A stretch of DNA of 64,000 nucleotides from contig JABFQV010000009.1 in the NCBI GenBank assembly GCA_013141495.1, positions 62,001-126,000 on the forward strand, written 5' to 3'. The notes beneath the pieces were generated by a model. The model was given only the letters and a program-made list of their open reading frames with translations. It did not search any database and was not told the origin of the DNA. Both the position numbers and the translations under genes were made by a program. Positions 26,021 through 35,407 of this stretch are shown here, piece by piece (position 1 is the stretch's first letter; each line of letters opens with the position of its first letter). This stretch comes from Methylotenera sp. (GTDB taxonomy: Bacteria; Pseudomonadota; Gammaproteobacteria; Burkholderiales; Methylophilaceae).

Positions 26021-26566
26021 TTAGTAAGGTTTTTTGCCTACCCAATTGCCGGCAGGCTGGTAACGGCATACCCACACTTGCTCTTGGGTGTCGGTGCAAA
26101 CTGCCATTCCACAGCCGACGTGAGTAGTAGCACGCCAGACTATCTGTGTGTAATGTCCGCACATTTTACCCGGCGCACACTGATTGTTAGCGTAGTCGTA
26201 ATCGGGTTTTTCGCTACCCCAATCATTAACCACTTGCTCCGACGATACTTTTTGCAACGCTTTGCGACCATCGGACCATGACAGGGCACTGCCCCAATAC
26301 AGGTTTTCTCCATACTGAGCCTTTGAATTGCTATGGCGCATCTGGCAATGATTATTTGTTTTTAAGTGGTCGGCCCAAGCTTGAGCGTTTGCCGCTAAGA
26401 TTGGTGAATAAGTTAACTTTTTAGTTACACCGACTTCTGTGCGCAATTTGTTATGCGCGGAGATAATGGCGGCAGGGTCAATTGCTCCAGCATGTGCATG
26501 AGGCGTTGTTAGTGTTACAACACTTAGCGTTGCAACACAAAGCATGGCAATGGCACTAAGTTTCAT
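26021..26566 (-). CDS. Secreted CAP-domain (SCP/PR-1) protein
   Basis: Signal peptide to about residue 26 (PHAHA), then a CAP domain. It has the CAP signatures GHYTQIVWRATTHVGCGMA and CRYQPAGNWVGKKPY, with HNKLR early in the domain and six cysteines that can pair. In CAP proteins the conserved His and Glu residues bind zinc in a groove. The similarity to plant PR-1 and eukaryotic CAP proteins is stronger than usual for bacterial members, which are often of the divergent YkwD type. It starts 3 nt after the stop of the GGDEF-EAL gene, so it is the last gene of that operon. Function in bacteria is unknown. Confidence 0.85.
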   Translation of the reverse strand: MKLSAIAMLCVATLSVVTLTTPHAHAGAIDPAAIISAHNKLRTEVGVTKKLTYSPILAANAQAWADHLKTNNHCQMRHSNSKAQYGENLYWGSALSWSDGRKALQKVSSEQVVNDWGSEKPDYDYANNQCAPGKMCGHYTQIVWRATTHVGCGMAVCTDTQEQVWVCRYQPAGNWVGKKPY

Positions 26567-26569
26567 CTG

Positions 26570-29539
26570 CTAACGTTTTGATTGTAAAAGTTTAGTGAAC
26601 TCATCAGCGGCCATGGGGCGACCGAATAGGTAGCCTTGCGCCAGCTCACAACCCGACGCACGTAGAAAGTCAGCCTGCGCTTCGGTTTCTACGCCTTCAG
26701 CAATCACATGCAACTTAAGGCTATGTGCCATCAGAATAATCGTTTTAACCATGGTGGCATCATTGCTATCACTCGTGATGTCGCGCACAAAAGATTGGTC
26801 GATTTTTAACTTTTGAATCGGGAAGCGCTTGAGGTAGGACAGCGAAGAATAGCCTGTGCCGAAGTCATCAATTGAAAGCCCGACGCCCATGATGGTGAGT
26901 TCGTGCAGCATAGATAACGCGCTATCTATGCCTTGCATCAGAATACTTTCGGTGAGTTCCAGATCAAGTACGTGCGGTGGTAGCTTATATTTTTTGAGTA
27001 AGGCACCAACCTGCTCATTTAAAATGCGCTGACGGAACTGCAAGACTGAAAGATTAACCGCCACCGTGATGTCAGGTAGCCCGGCATCGCGCCAAACACG
27101 CGCTTGCCGCAACGCTTCCTCTAATACCCAATCACTGATTGGCATAATCAAACCGGTTTCCTCAGCTAAAGGGATGAATGTGGCTGGCGATATCATCCCT
27201 AACTCGGGATGTTGCCATCGCACCAGCGCCTCGCAGCCGATAATGCGACCATCAATCAGGTCTATCTGCGGCTGATAGTAAAGCCGTAACTCTTGGCGAT
27301 CCACAGCGGTACGCAAGCTATTTTCAAGCTGTAAACGTTCGTGCGAGCTGGCATTCATCCTAGGGTCAAAGCGCAGGTATTTGTTGCGGCCGCTATCTTT
27401 GGCCTGATACATGGCTACGTCAGCATACTTAATGAGTGACTCAGCATCTTGTGCTTGATCAGGGTACACCGCGATGCCAATGCTCGACGATATGCGAAAT
27501 TCATGTTTGTTAATCAAGTACGGTTGAATGATGGCCTCTAACATTTTAGCCGCGACCAGCTCGGCACCTGAGATGTCTGCATCTGGCAGAACCGCTATAA
27601 ACTCGTCACCGCCCTGCCTTGATAGCGTATCTTGTTCACGCACACAACTTATTAGGCGTTGTGCCACCATTTTCAGTAGCGCATCACCAGTATCGTGCCC
27701 TAATGTATCGTTAATTTGTTTAAAGCGGTCTAGATCCAAAAACAATAGCGCGACTTTGGATTGATTACGCTGTGCATTGATAAGCGACTGCTCAAGACGA
27801 TCGCTGAATAACAAGCGATTAGGCAAGCCGGTGAGCACATCATAATGCGCGAGTTGTTGAATACGCGCTTCAGCAAGCTTACGTTCAGAAATGTCACCGA
27901 ATATGCCAATGTAATTGATGACCGCACCGGTATCTCCTTTAACGCTGATAATGGTGAGCGACTCCGGGTAAATTTCACCACTCTTACGGCGATTCCACAG
28001 TTCACCCTGCCAGCTACCGGTTGTGGCGAGCGCCTCCCAAACTTGCTTAAAGAAAGCGGCATCATGGCGGCCTGAAGCTAACAATCGAGGATTCTGACCA
28101 ATCGCCTCTTCGGGCGTAAATCCGGTAATTTCAGTAAAGCTTTTGTTAACAGAGGTAATTTTTTTGTTGGCATCGGTCACCAGAATACCTTCTTTGCTGT
28201 GCTCAAACACTTGAGCCGCCTGCTCAAGTTTAATCACATCAGCCAGTTTTTGGCGTTCAAGTTCTAGCTTGGTCAAGGCAAAGCTAATATCATCGGCAAG
28301 GCCGTTGATTAGTGTGATCAATTCAGCATTGAAAAAATTAAGCTCGGCAGAATAAACGGCAATACCGCCATAAGGGCGCCCTTGCTTAAAAATAGGAAAT
28401 GCCGCGACAGAGTGATAGTTGTATTTAGTGGCAAGTGGCACCCAGTAGGCTGGTTTTTCATGCAAGAAATCGTTCACTATGTTCGGCATGCCCTCACGTA
28501 TCGTTGTGCCCAGCGGCCCGTTGCCTTCTGCGATTTCAGCATCGATTGATACTTTAATCTTTGATAAATAATCCAAGCCAGCACCACCTGATGCAACTGG
28601 GTAAATCCATCCACCCTGGTCCGGTACCCCAACCCAAACCAATTCAAATGGCACGCGATTAGCGAGTATCTGGCAAATGCTGTTGAGCAGTATTTGTTCG
28701 TTATTTTCTCGTACAATAATCTCGGAACATTCGGCCCATGCTGCATAAAACTGATTAAGGCGGCCTAGTTTTAGCTCAGAATCACTGAGTGCATCTACCA
28801 TGCGGTTAAAGCCATGCGCTAATTTTCCAACTTCATCCCTATTTGAGATTGTTGAGCGCACATCATGCCGACCTTGCTCAATGGCGTTGGTAACCTTCAT
28901 CAAATGATACAAGTTGCGCGTTAGACCCCTGGCAAGCCAGGTTGCTACAAAAAAAGCCGCAACCACAGCAAGCAGAGAAAAGCTAAAACCAGACAATCCG
29001 AGTAGCCATAGGTTGGCATTTGATGAAGCGCGCGTCATTTCAACCCTTGCCCAGCCGATGTGACGCTCGCCCACCATAATCGGCACGGCCACATCTAGCA
29101 ATGAGGATTGATCGATTAAAACTTTTTGCTGAGCCGCAGATGCCAGTAAACTCTGGCTCATTTGGTCTGTGACGTAACGTCCTATATGATTTTGGTCTGT
29201 GGAGCCCAATACTTCACCGCGCATTGACAGCACATTCGCAAATTTCAGGTCTTGCGTACCCGAAAAGCCAAGGATGACTTCTTGCAAGCCGGCTAAGTCA
29301 TTCGCCAGTACCCATGAAGCACTACTGGAAGCCAGCACATTGGCTAATCTTACGGTGCGATTAGTTTCAGTCGTGTAAAGAAAATCACGCTGGTGTGTAA
29401 ACATCAAATAGCTAAAGCTTGCAGTGAGTAACAGCGACAGTAAACTGAACGACAGCACGAGTTGCCGCCTAATAGAATGACCCCAGTAGAATTTTGCGTG
29501 CCGGAGCCACTTCACAAAAAAATGCAAGGGTTTCACCAC
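26570..29539 (-). CDS. Membrane receptor with HAMP-GAF-PAS-GGDEF-EAL domains
   Basis: A 989-residue cyclic-di-GMP enzyme. Domains in order: first membrane helix about 25-47, periplasmic sensor about 48-175, second helix about 178-200, HAMP about 200-255, GAF about 270-420, PAS about 430-545 (GILVTDANKKITSVN), GGDEF 555-715 with the motif GGDEF at 643-647 preceded by an RxxD inhibitory site (REQD), and EAL 730-985 with EAL at 770-772 and DDFGTGYSSL intact. It may both make and break c-di-GMP. It overlaps the PhnD-like gene by 7 nt and is coupled to it, so the binding protein is likely to deliver a ligand signal to the periplasmic part. Confidence 0.9.
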   Translation of the reverse strand: MVKPLHFFVKWLRHAKFYWGHSIRRQLVLSFSLLSLLLTASFSYLMFTHQRDFLYTTETNRTVRLANVLASSSASWVLANDLAGLQEVILGFSGTQDLKFANVLSMRGEVLGSTDQNHIGRYVTDQMSQSLLASAAQQKVLIDQSSLLDVAVPIMVGERHIGWARVEMTRASSNANLWLLGLSGFSFSLLAVVAAFFVATWLARGLTRNLYHLMKVTNAIEQGRHDVRSTISNRDEVGKLAHGFNRMVDALSDSELKLGRLNQFYAAWAECSEIIVRENNEQILLNSICQILANRVPFELVWVGVPDQGGWIYPVASGGAGLDYLSKIKVSIDAEIAEGNGPLGTTIREGMPNIVNDFLHEKPAYWVPLATKYNYHSVAAFPIFKQGRPYGGIAVYSAELNFFNAELITLINGLADDISFALTKLELERQKLADVIKLEQAAQVFEHSKEGILVTDANKKITSVNKSFTEITGFTPEEAIGQNPRLLASGRHDAAFFKQVWEALATTGSWQGELWNRRKSGEIYPESLTIISVKGDTGAVINYIGIFGDISERKLAEARIQQLAHYDVLTGLPNRLLFSDRLEQSLINAQRNQSKVALLFLDLDRFKQINDTLGHDTGDALLKMVAQRLISCVREQDTLSRQGGDEFIAVLPDADISGAELVAAKMLEAIIQPYLINKHEFRISSSIGIAVYPDQAQDAESLIKYADVAMYQAKDSGRNKYLRFDPRMNASSHERLQLENSLRTAVDRQELRLYYQPQIDLIDGRIIGCEALVRWQHPELGMISPATFIPLAEETGLIMPISDWVLEEALRQARVWRDAGLPDITVAVNLSVLQFRQRILNEQVGALLKKYKLPPHVLDLELTESILMQGIDSALSMLHELTIMGVGLSIDDFGTGYSSLSYLKRFPIQKLKIDQSFVRDITSDSNDATMVKTIILMAHSLKLHVIAEGVETEAQADFLRASGCELAQGYLFGRPMAADEFTKLLQSKR

Positions 29540-30435
29540 TCAACCTTTCGCACTTGCGTTGAAAAAGCAGCCAGAAAATCCAGCACCGGCTGATAAGTTT
29601 CATCCGTAGCCGGCTCAAAACTGGTTATTGCCAGGCGCTGCAGTATGTGCCGCCCGTCTTCACTCTTGTTCAGATCAAAAAGAAGTACTTGGAATTTATT
29701 TGCAATGGGCGCGGCTACATCGTAGCGCACGACCCAGCCATTATTTTGCAAAGGTTCGGTTTGCCATTTTACTTCCAGCTGGCTAGCCTGCTCAGGATGC
29801 TCAGCACTAAACGCCTTCCATGGAATAGGCCAAGTAGCACCCGCCGCCACATGACCACGCAATACGCTTAAAATAGAGGATTCTTGCGAGCCTACATAAC
29901 GGTTTTCAATGTCCGTGTTGACGTTAATGCCATGCGTATGCAGATAATACTGCGGCATCATGGTGGCTGCCAGCGCGGTTGGCGCCGGGTACGAAACGGC
30001 CTCACCTTTAAGGTCGGTGACTTCATGGATTTTGCTATCTTTGCGCACTAAAATAATGCCACGAAAGTCTTCATCATTGCCCATCTTGGCAAAAATCCGA
30101 TAGCCATGCTTAAGTGAACGTACAGTTTGGTAAGGATTTGGCATGGCAAAATCGAAATAGCCACTGTATAACTTTTTGTCAAAATCCTCATAGTTGCGTG
30201 AAGCCTCAAGCCTGAAATGCGCCTCCGGCATATTGACATTAATGTATTCGATGATGGGGCCATACAACTCCATCAGCCGCTGCGGATTATGCAAGGGATG
30301 AATGCCGACGATATATTCTTTGGTCTGACCCTTGCTAAATTCACTAAAGCTAGGCTCGTAAGCTTTTTCTTCAGCTTTGCTACAACCAACCAGCATCAAC
30401 ACCAACAATGCATAACGCCAGCCACTTCTAAACAT
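29533..30435 (-). CDS. PhnD-like phosphate/phosphonate-binding lipoprotein
   Basis: A periplasmic binding protein of the phosphate/phosphite/phosphonate type. The signal ends in the lipobox LVGC with Cys18 as lipid site. Family features include GIHPLHNPQRLMELYGPIIE, the FAMPNPYQTVRS loop that closes on the ligand, GSQESSILSVLRGHVAAGA, and TWPIPWKAFSAE. There are no phn ABC transporter genes next to it; instead it is wedged between a phosphate-type porin and a GGDEF-EAL receptor. That context suggests it is a sensor subunit, not a transport component. Confidence 0.82.
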   Translation of the reverse strand: MFRSGWRYALLVLMLVGCSKAEEKAYEPSFSEFSKGQTKEYIVGIHPLHNPQRLMELYGPIIEYINVNMPEAHFRLEASRNYEDFDKKLYSGYFDFAMPNPYQTVRSLKHGYRIFAKMGNDEDFRGIILVRKDSKIHEVTDLKGEAVSYPAPTALAATMMPQYYLHTHGINVNTDIENRYVGSQESSILSVLRGHVAAGATWPIPWKAFSAEHPEQASQLEVKWQTEPLQNNGWVVRYDVAAPIANKFQVLLFDLNKSEDGRHILQRLAITSFEPATDETYQPVLDFLAAFSTQVRKVEW

Positions 30436-30463
30436 TCATATCTCCTCAATGCAATTAGTTTGA

Positions 30464-31876
30464 CTAAAAATCATACTGCATGCGTATATTGATCGCGTCT
30501 TCATTATTATTCTTTTTACCATTAAGGGTAATAGGTGAGTCGAAAGCAGTACGCACATAATTGAGTTGTAGCTGAGCATGGGTGTTAGGCATCCACTTTG
30601 CGCCCAACGTCCAAGCATCGGCACCATCTGTGTATTGCGCCGGGTTAGCCAGCACTGTATTAAAATCAGAGGCATCAAAACGGGTATAACGCATTCCAAG
30701 CTCCAACGCACCCCAACCACCATTGCCATAACGGAAATTATTTGTTGGCGCTATACCACCAAAGGCGCCATTTTTATACACGCTAGCGTACTGCTCACCC
30801 GTAACCATCCATTGCAGGCTGGCATACCATGCAGCCATGTCGCGATCAAAGCCCACGCCATCAAAGTTGGCATGGATATATTCACTTTGGAACTTGACTG
30901 GCCCGTGTGCCAACGCCGTTTCAAATGCAGTGAGGGTTCGGTCAACTTTCGTTGTAAATTTGTCGCCATTTGTCGTTGAGAAAAATTTTACGCCACGCGC
31001 TTCGGTGCGCAATGTCGGTACGGGGGAATCTGCCGCTTGCTTGCCGTTTACATAGGTGCCGCCAACATGAATAACACTATCTTGCCAACCCGCCCATTGC
31101 GCTAAATTTCCAGTGGCCCGCAACGACCAATCTTTGCTATCTGATCTCACATGTGACGATGATTCGTCGGCATTCTGCCCACTACCATTCATGTAAGTCA
31201 GGTTGTAATGTAGGCCTTTCAGTGGCGACCCATGAAGCATTACACCACGGTCATACACCGAGCCCAACAAGTTATCACTCAAGGCTCTTTCCATAAAATT
31301 AATATCCATTGCCCCTTGCGAGCGCTCAAGACCATGCATGGTATAAAACTGGCCGACTCTCAGCATAGCGCCTTTAAAATGCGTGTAGTCTAACCAGGCA
31401 TCATTCAATTTTGCAGTCGTATCAGAATACTCAGCCTCTATACGCATGCTGAAATCATCCAAAAAAGTCGCGATCGTACCAAGACGTGCGCGACGAAGAC
31501 TAAAGGTATCAGCAGAAAAATCATCAGGTGAAAAATGTCGGTAATCGAGCTGCGTGCGTGCATATAAACGTAACGACCATTCATCCGTTGCATCGCGCAA
31601 AACCAACCCATTGTTAAAGCTGGCCTCTACCGGGCTCCCGCTTGGGCGATTGCTCGCTGTCGTTACTTTCGCTGTTGCTGGCGTAGCATCGTCCTTGCTA
31701 CGCACTAACTGATCCTGCACCATTTTTAACTGCTCGGCCATGTGCTGCATTTGCCGCTCTAGTTCTAGAATGCGTTTTTGCGCATTTTCTATGTCTTCTC
31801 CACCGTGGGCCGCGTTACTGAGCAACAGTAGCGCTAATGCGTAAGGACCAAGTTGTTCCAGCTTAATTGATTTAAT
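30464..31876 (-). CDS. OprP/OprO-type porin, start uncertain
   Basis: An outer-membrane beta-barrel of the phosphate-selective porin family: an N-terminal coiled coil (ENAQKRILELERQMQHMAEQ), then a barrel ending in the aromatic C-terminus IRMQYDF. The start is a problem. The first permitted start in the frame is TTG at 31825, but the same frame upstream encodes a good signal peptide, LGPYALALLLLSNAAHG, with Lys residues before it, and no ATG, GTG or TTG. ATT at 31874-31876 is the best candidate and is what I use. The alternative is an ATG at 31885 in another frame with one base lost or gained. The PhnD-like gene follows after 28 nt. Confidence 0.72.
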   Translation of the reverse strand: MKSIKLEQLGPYALALLLLSNAAHGGEDIENAQKRILELERQMQHMAEQLKMVQDQLVRSKDDATPATAKVTTASNRPSGSPVEASFNNGLVLRDATDEWSLRLYARTQLDYRHFSPDDFSADTFSLRRARLGTIATFLDDFSMRIEAEYSDTTAKLNDAWLDYTHFKGAMLRVGQFYTMHGLERSQGAMDINFMERALSDNLLGSVYDRGVMLHGSPLKGLHYNLTYMNGSGQNADESSSHVRSDSKDWSLRATGNLAQWAGWQDSVIHVGGTYVNGKQAADSPVPTLRTEARGVKFFSTTNGDKFTTKVDRTLTAFETALAHGPVKFQSEYIHANFDGVGFDRDMAAWYASLQWMVTGEQYASVYKNGAFGGIAPTNNFRYGNGGWGALELGMRYTRFDASDFNTVLANPAQYTDGADAWTLGAKWMPNTHAQLQLNYVRTAFDSPITLNGKKNNNEDAINIRMQYDF

Positions 31877-32139
31877 TCGATCATGCCGCTTCCCATTTCT
31901 CTAACTTGGCTACAACCGTTAATAGATGATCATTCACTTTGAAATACTACAATCAGAAAATTGCACCGAACTTTTACGAAGCGTTAATTTTAAAGCAATA
32001 TTGACTATAAGATGCCTTGATATGAAAGGTTTTATGACGACCTTTATCAGGTTGCGCTCGTTTTTTATTGATAGCAACCACCTATTGCCATGTAAGGTCA
32101 CTTAATTAGCTTTCAGGTTAACGCGCTTAACAAGCCTGC

Positions 32140-32757
32140 TTATACTTTTGGTACGCGCCACAAATACCAGCTGGCAATGGTGCGATAAGGGCTCCATGCT
32201 TTGCCGATTTCGGCCATTTGTTTGCGCTTAGGCACGGCATCCAGCTTTTTGAGTCGCCTGTAGCCATCCGCGACGCCAAAATCATCGGCGGGCAGTATAT
32301 CCATGCGCGCCATGGTAAATATCAGCATCATTTCTACCGTCCATTGCCCAATGCCTTTGAGTGTGACCAATCGCTCAATCAGCGCCTCATTGCTCATATT
32401 GTCGGCAATCTCACGCGAGGGTACCAAGCCGTTAATGGCGCCTTCAGCGATACCTTTAAGCGTCTCAATTTTTCTACCAGAAAAACCAACACCACGCAGG
32501 TCATCGAATTCAGCAGCGATAAGTTGTGCAGGTGCGGGAAATGCACCAAACTGCCGAATAAATTTGCCTAGGATGGCATCGCCCGCTTTTGTACTCAGTT
32601 GCTGATAAGCTACGGCACGTACAAGTGCCTCGTATGGTTCGCGTTCTGGTTTTTGGGTAAACGTACACGGACCTACAACCTGAATTAAATTATTCCAGTC
32701 CGAATCTATATGCATCAGAACATGTGAGGCCTCGGTATAAAAGTCTGCGGTAGTCAT
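32140..32757 (-). CDS. DNA-3-methyladenine glycosylase, AlkA/HhH-GPD type
   Basis: A base-excision repair enzyme that removes alkylated purines. The helix-hairpin-helix LVTLKGIGQWTVEMMLIF is followed by ILPADDFGVADGYRRL, which contains the catalytic aspartate. A conserved YQQLSTKAGDAI segment lies upstream. The short form of about 205 residues lacks the N-terminal domain of E. coli AlkA. The start at 32757 (MTTADFY) is chosen over 32787 because homologous proteins begin near it. It is divergent from alkB with a 121-bp spacer, so both may share control. Confidence 0.88.
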   Translation of the reverse strand: MTTADFYTEASHVLMHIDSDWNNLIQVVGPCTFTQKPEREPYEALVRAVAYQQLSTKAGDAILGKFIRQFGAFPAPAQLIAAEFDDLRGVGFSGRKIETLKGIAEGAINGLVPSREIADNMSNEALIERLVTLKGIGQWTVEMMLIFTMARMDILPADDFGVADGYRRLKKLDAVPKRKQMAEIGKAWSPYRTIASWYLWRVPKV

Positions 32758-32878
32758 GCTTGAATTATAACGCCAGGTTTTAATCAAACGTCATGGATGC
32801 AGTTTCATGAGCAAGCAGAATCGAATAGCTTACACTGATAGTAAACAGCCCTAGTAAATAACTTTAGTAAAGCGATAG

Positions 32879-33499
32879 ATGGATTTATTTGATACCCCAA
32901 AAAGTCAGGGAATTTTAAAAGATGTAGTTTTATTACGCAGCTTTGTTGCGCCCACAGAAAATGAAGTGTTGCCAGCATTGGCGGCGATAATTCAACTTGC
33001 GCCGCTCCGTCATATAATGACTCCCGGTGGCTTTGCTATGTCAGTTGCTACAACGAGCTGCGGTGATTTGGGCTGGGTCAGTGATAAAACAGGTTATCGT
33101 TATGCTGCATTCGATCCTTTAACAGGCAAGGCATGGCCGCAAATGCCTGCAAGTTTTAAGCAGTTGGCAAAGCAGGCAGCTAGCATGGCCGGGTTTGCAA
33201 ATTTTGAACCGGATGCCTGTTTGATCAATCGCTATCAGGTAGGTGCCCGCATGGGGTTGCATCAGGATAAAGATGAACGTGATTTTAATCAGCCTATAGT
33301 TTCAGTGTCGCTGGGGTTGCCTGCCGTGTTTCAAATAGGCGGTTTTGCAAGAAGTGATAAAGCCCTGAAACTGCCGCTTGTATTAGTGTGGGGTGGTGAA
33401 TCGCGCTTGCGCTTCCACGGCGTGCTGCCGGTTAAAGCGGGCAATCACCCAGCCTTGGGTGAATATCGAGTTAATCTGACGTTCCGCAAAGCTGGGTGA
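32879..33499 (+). CDS. alkB: Alkylated DNA repair dioxygenase AlkB
   Basis: A 2-oxoglutarate/Fe(II) dioxygenase that demethylates 1-methyladenine and 3-methylcytosine in DNA. The iron-binding motif HxD is visible in LHQDKDERDF and the distal His is in RLRFHGVLP; the 2-oxoglutarate-binding Arg follows near the end (YRVNLTFR). The nucleotide-recognition lid (NRYQVGARMGLHQDKD) is normal. Length 206 is close to E. coli AlkB. It is divergent from the glycosylase gene, forming an alkylation-repair pair; no ada regulator is nearby. Confidence 0.93.
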   Translation: MDLFDTPKSQGILKDVVLLRSFVAPTENEVLPALAAIIQLAPLRHIMTPGGFAMSVATTSCGDLGWVSDKTGYRYAAFDPLTGKAWPQMPASFKQLAKQAASMAGFANFEPDACLINRYQVGARMGLHQDKDERDFNQPIVSVSLGLPAVFQIGGFARSDKALKLPLVLVWGGESRLRFHGVLPVKAGNHPALGEYRVNLTFRKAG

Positions 33500-33555
33500 T
33501 CGGTTACATTCGAGATTAAACGCTGCGGCGCATGTCTGTGGCTAGAAATCGCTAG

Positions 33556-34824
33556 CTAACTTATCCTTTCCTGACTAGCTGCCATGATTTCTAAATGGAT
33601 AATTGCTAGATTTTCTTGCATGTGTGCAACTACAACGGCCATTTGTGCTTGCGTGAAGCCTGAAAAAAACGATACCGGCATTTCTTGTTTGATCGGAGTA
33701 GCATCTATGCGCGGTATGTATTTTTGTAATAGCAGTTCATCGGCTACTGGGTTGGCTATTCCGTCCCCAGGCCCTTTATCAAAAATCACTTTACGCTCAG
33801 CGCTCGTTTCCAGTGGTGGAGTTGGCGAGCCCGCGTTACGGTCGCCCCATAGATACTCTGAATCATGAATCACGTATTTACTCGGGTCAGTTTCCGCAGT
33901 GCTCTCCTGGATGCCGGTGCCAAATTTGTTCAGCACAATTTCATTGATCTGGCGCGTAACAGAAGAAATACCATTCAGTAAGTATCCACCACCGATATCA
34001 GAATGTGCTCCGGAAATTTTGAGTGTGTGCAGCCTTGGGTCTAGCTTTGTTGGGTCATCAGCACTATAGAACGGAAATGGGGCTCGATGCTCGTTTTCTG
34101 CCTGAAGCTGTACTACGGAAACCACAGAAGGCGCAATACGTCGATCCATGTCTTCAGCCTTACCAGTGGCCACTTGGTCATTCAAAATCAAAGCCTGCGG
34201 CACCTGTCCGGGTGGGACAATATAGCGCGAGTAGGTGGTTTCTGTATGCGATTTTCCAGTGACAGGGTCAATAACCTGCTTCTTGTTAACGCTTGCCAAA
34301 TCCGGAATGCCTCTTTCATGCACCATATTAGAGGCAATCATTAACGCCGATGCTCCACGGCTGAAACCGATACCCGCCATGCTGATTTTGACGTCAGGAT
34401 CTTCGCGATGCCATTGATTGGCAGTCTTAACAAAGTTATCATACGCTTTAGTCGCTTGCTCAGAAACCGTTAAGCCTGCAACGCTATCCACAAGACCAGT
34501 AATCAATTTTTGATTGCCTACTCCCGGTTCATATCTTGCGACAATATCATTTCTTAGATTGCTTTCCTTTTGAATGCTTTCAGCAATTAAACCAATATTG
34601 GTGGCATGAGTCGGATCGTTGATCGCATCGTTCTGTGTGCCATCCAGCGTCATCACAAATAGTCGGCTATGAGGGTCTTTTGCATCATGCAACTGTGGTA
34701 ACAGCAAAGCACGAGTGTCCTCGATTTTTTCATGCAGCTGCGCAATTTGTTCGGCATTCATTTGCGTCACCGGCACCTTGTCTATCGAAACTTCTAAGAG
34801 CTGCTGCGGCATTAATGTTGTCAT
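33556..34824 (-). CDS. DUF2235 lipase-like protein (Tle1-type fold)
   Basis: An alpha/beta-hydrolase of the DUF2235 family, which includes type VI secretion phospholipases of the Tle1 group. It shows the N-terminal DGT motif (VMTLDGTQND, residues 57-66), the nucleophile elbow GIGFSRGASA with Ser155, and the downstream GAHSDIGGGYLLNG that supplies Asp/His. The first 55 residues and the C-terminal 80 are less conserved. A good ribosome site GGAGG lies 8 nt before the ATG. It follows a lipoprotein gene by 16 nt. No secretion genes are present here, so an effector role is inference. Confidence 0.78.
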   Translation of the reverse strand: MTTLMPQQLLEVSIDKVPVTQMNAEQIAQLHEKIEDTRALLLPQLHDAKDPHSRLFVMTLDGTQNDAINDPTHATNIGLIAESIQKESNLRNDIVARYEPGVGNQKLITGLVDSVAGLTVSEQATKAYDNFVKTANQWHREDPDVKISMAGIGFSRGASALMIASNMVHERGIPDLASVNKKQVIDPVTGKSHTETTYSRYIVPPGQVPQALILNDQVATGKAEDMDRRIAPSVVSVVQLQAENEHRAPFPFYSADDPTKLDPRLHTLKISGAHSDIGGGYLLNGISSVTRQINEIVLNKFGTGIQESTAETDPSKYVIHDSEYLWGDRNAGSPTPPLETSAERKVIFDKGPGDGIANPVADELLLQKYIPRIDATPIKQEMPVSFFSGFTQAQMAVVVAHMQENLAIIHLEIMAASQERIS

Positions 34825-34840
34825 TTTTTATACCTCCGGA

Positions 34841-35407
34841 TTATGGCCGCTGATAAATAACCTGTTCAACATCCACCGTTTTTACGCGATACTCATATTC
34901 GGAAAGTCTCTCACCATGTAACTGCACGGTGAAGTCTCTCAGAATGTAAAACTTTTTATCATCAACCCTTATTGTGAAGGTAACTATGCCAAGCTGTAAG
35001 GGCTCATCTTCAGCAAGTATTTCATTTTCAAAGTGCTCCCACTCCACATATTTTGCAAATAGCCCACTCCCAGTTTTTACAGTTTCCTGCTGAGGTGTGC
35101 CATCAGCCGCCAGCCAGCTACATTTCAATTGCGGATAAATCGCCCAGCTACCATATGTGCCATTGCCGCCCCATACTTCATTGCGTGGCGGTACTCGTTC
35201 ATCATAGTCGGCGATTCTTTGTTTCCCGTAATCACAGATCACACGACTAGAATTGCTGAATGTTGTACGAAAGTTATAGGCATCAAATTTCGCTCGATCC
35301 AGCTTTGCGTCTGGTTTGCTGAGAGCAAGACCGGAACTGCTGCTGGCGCAAGCTACAAGTGTCAGAGCAAAAACAGCAGGGAGTAATTTTGTTAGTATTT
35401 TTAGCAT
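34841..35407 (-). CDS. Lipoprotein paired with the DUF2235 protein, unknown function
   Basis: A 188-residue protein with a lipobox (LVACA) around residue 19. The mature part is beta-rich with conserved aromatic residues (WGGNGTYGSWAIYPQLKCSW), including cysteines at two points. I do not recognise the family. It is upstream of and co-transcribed with the DUF2235 gene. Periplasmic lipoproteins encoded next to Tle1-type lipases can be immunity proteins, so that role is possible here but unproven. The gap 35408-35712 upstream holds only a hairpin near the cupin gene. Confidence 0.6.
   Translation of the reverse strand: MLKILTKLLPAVFALTLVACASSSSGLALSKPDAKLDRAKFDAYNFRTTFSNSSRVICDYGKQRIADYDERVPPRNEVWGGNGTYGSWAIYPQLKCSWLAADGTPQQETVKTGSGLFAKYVEWEHFENEILAEDEPLQLGIVTFTIRVDDKKFYILRDFTVQLHGERLSEYEYRVKTVDVEQVIYQRP

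Noticed and set aside
33556-35407. A complete type VI or type IV secretion locus
   Set aside because: Only a lipase-like protein and a lipoprotein are present; no structural secretion gene is in the window.
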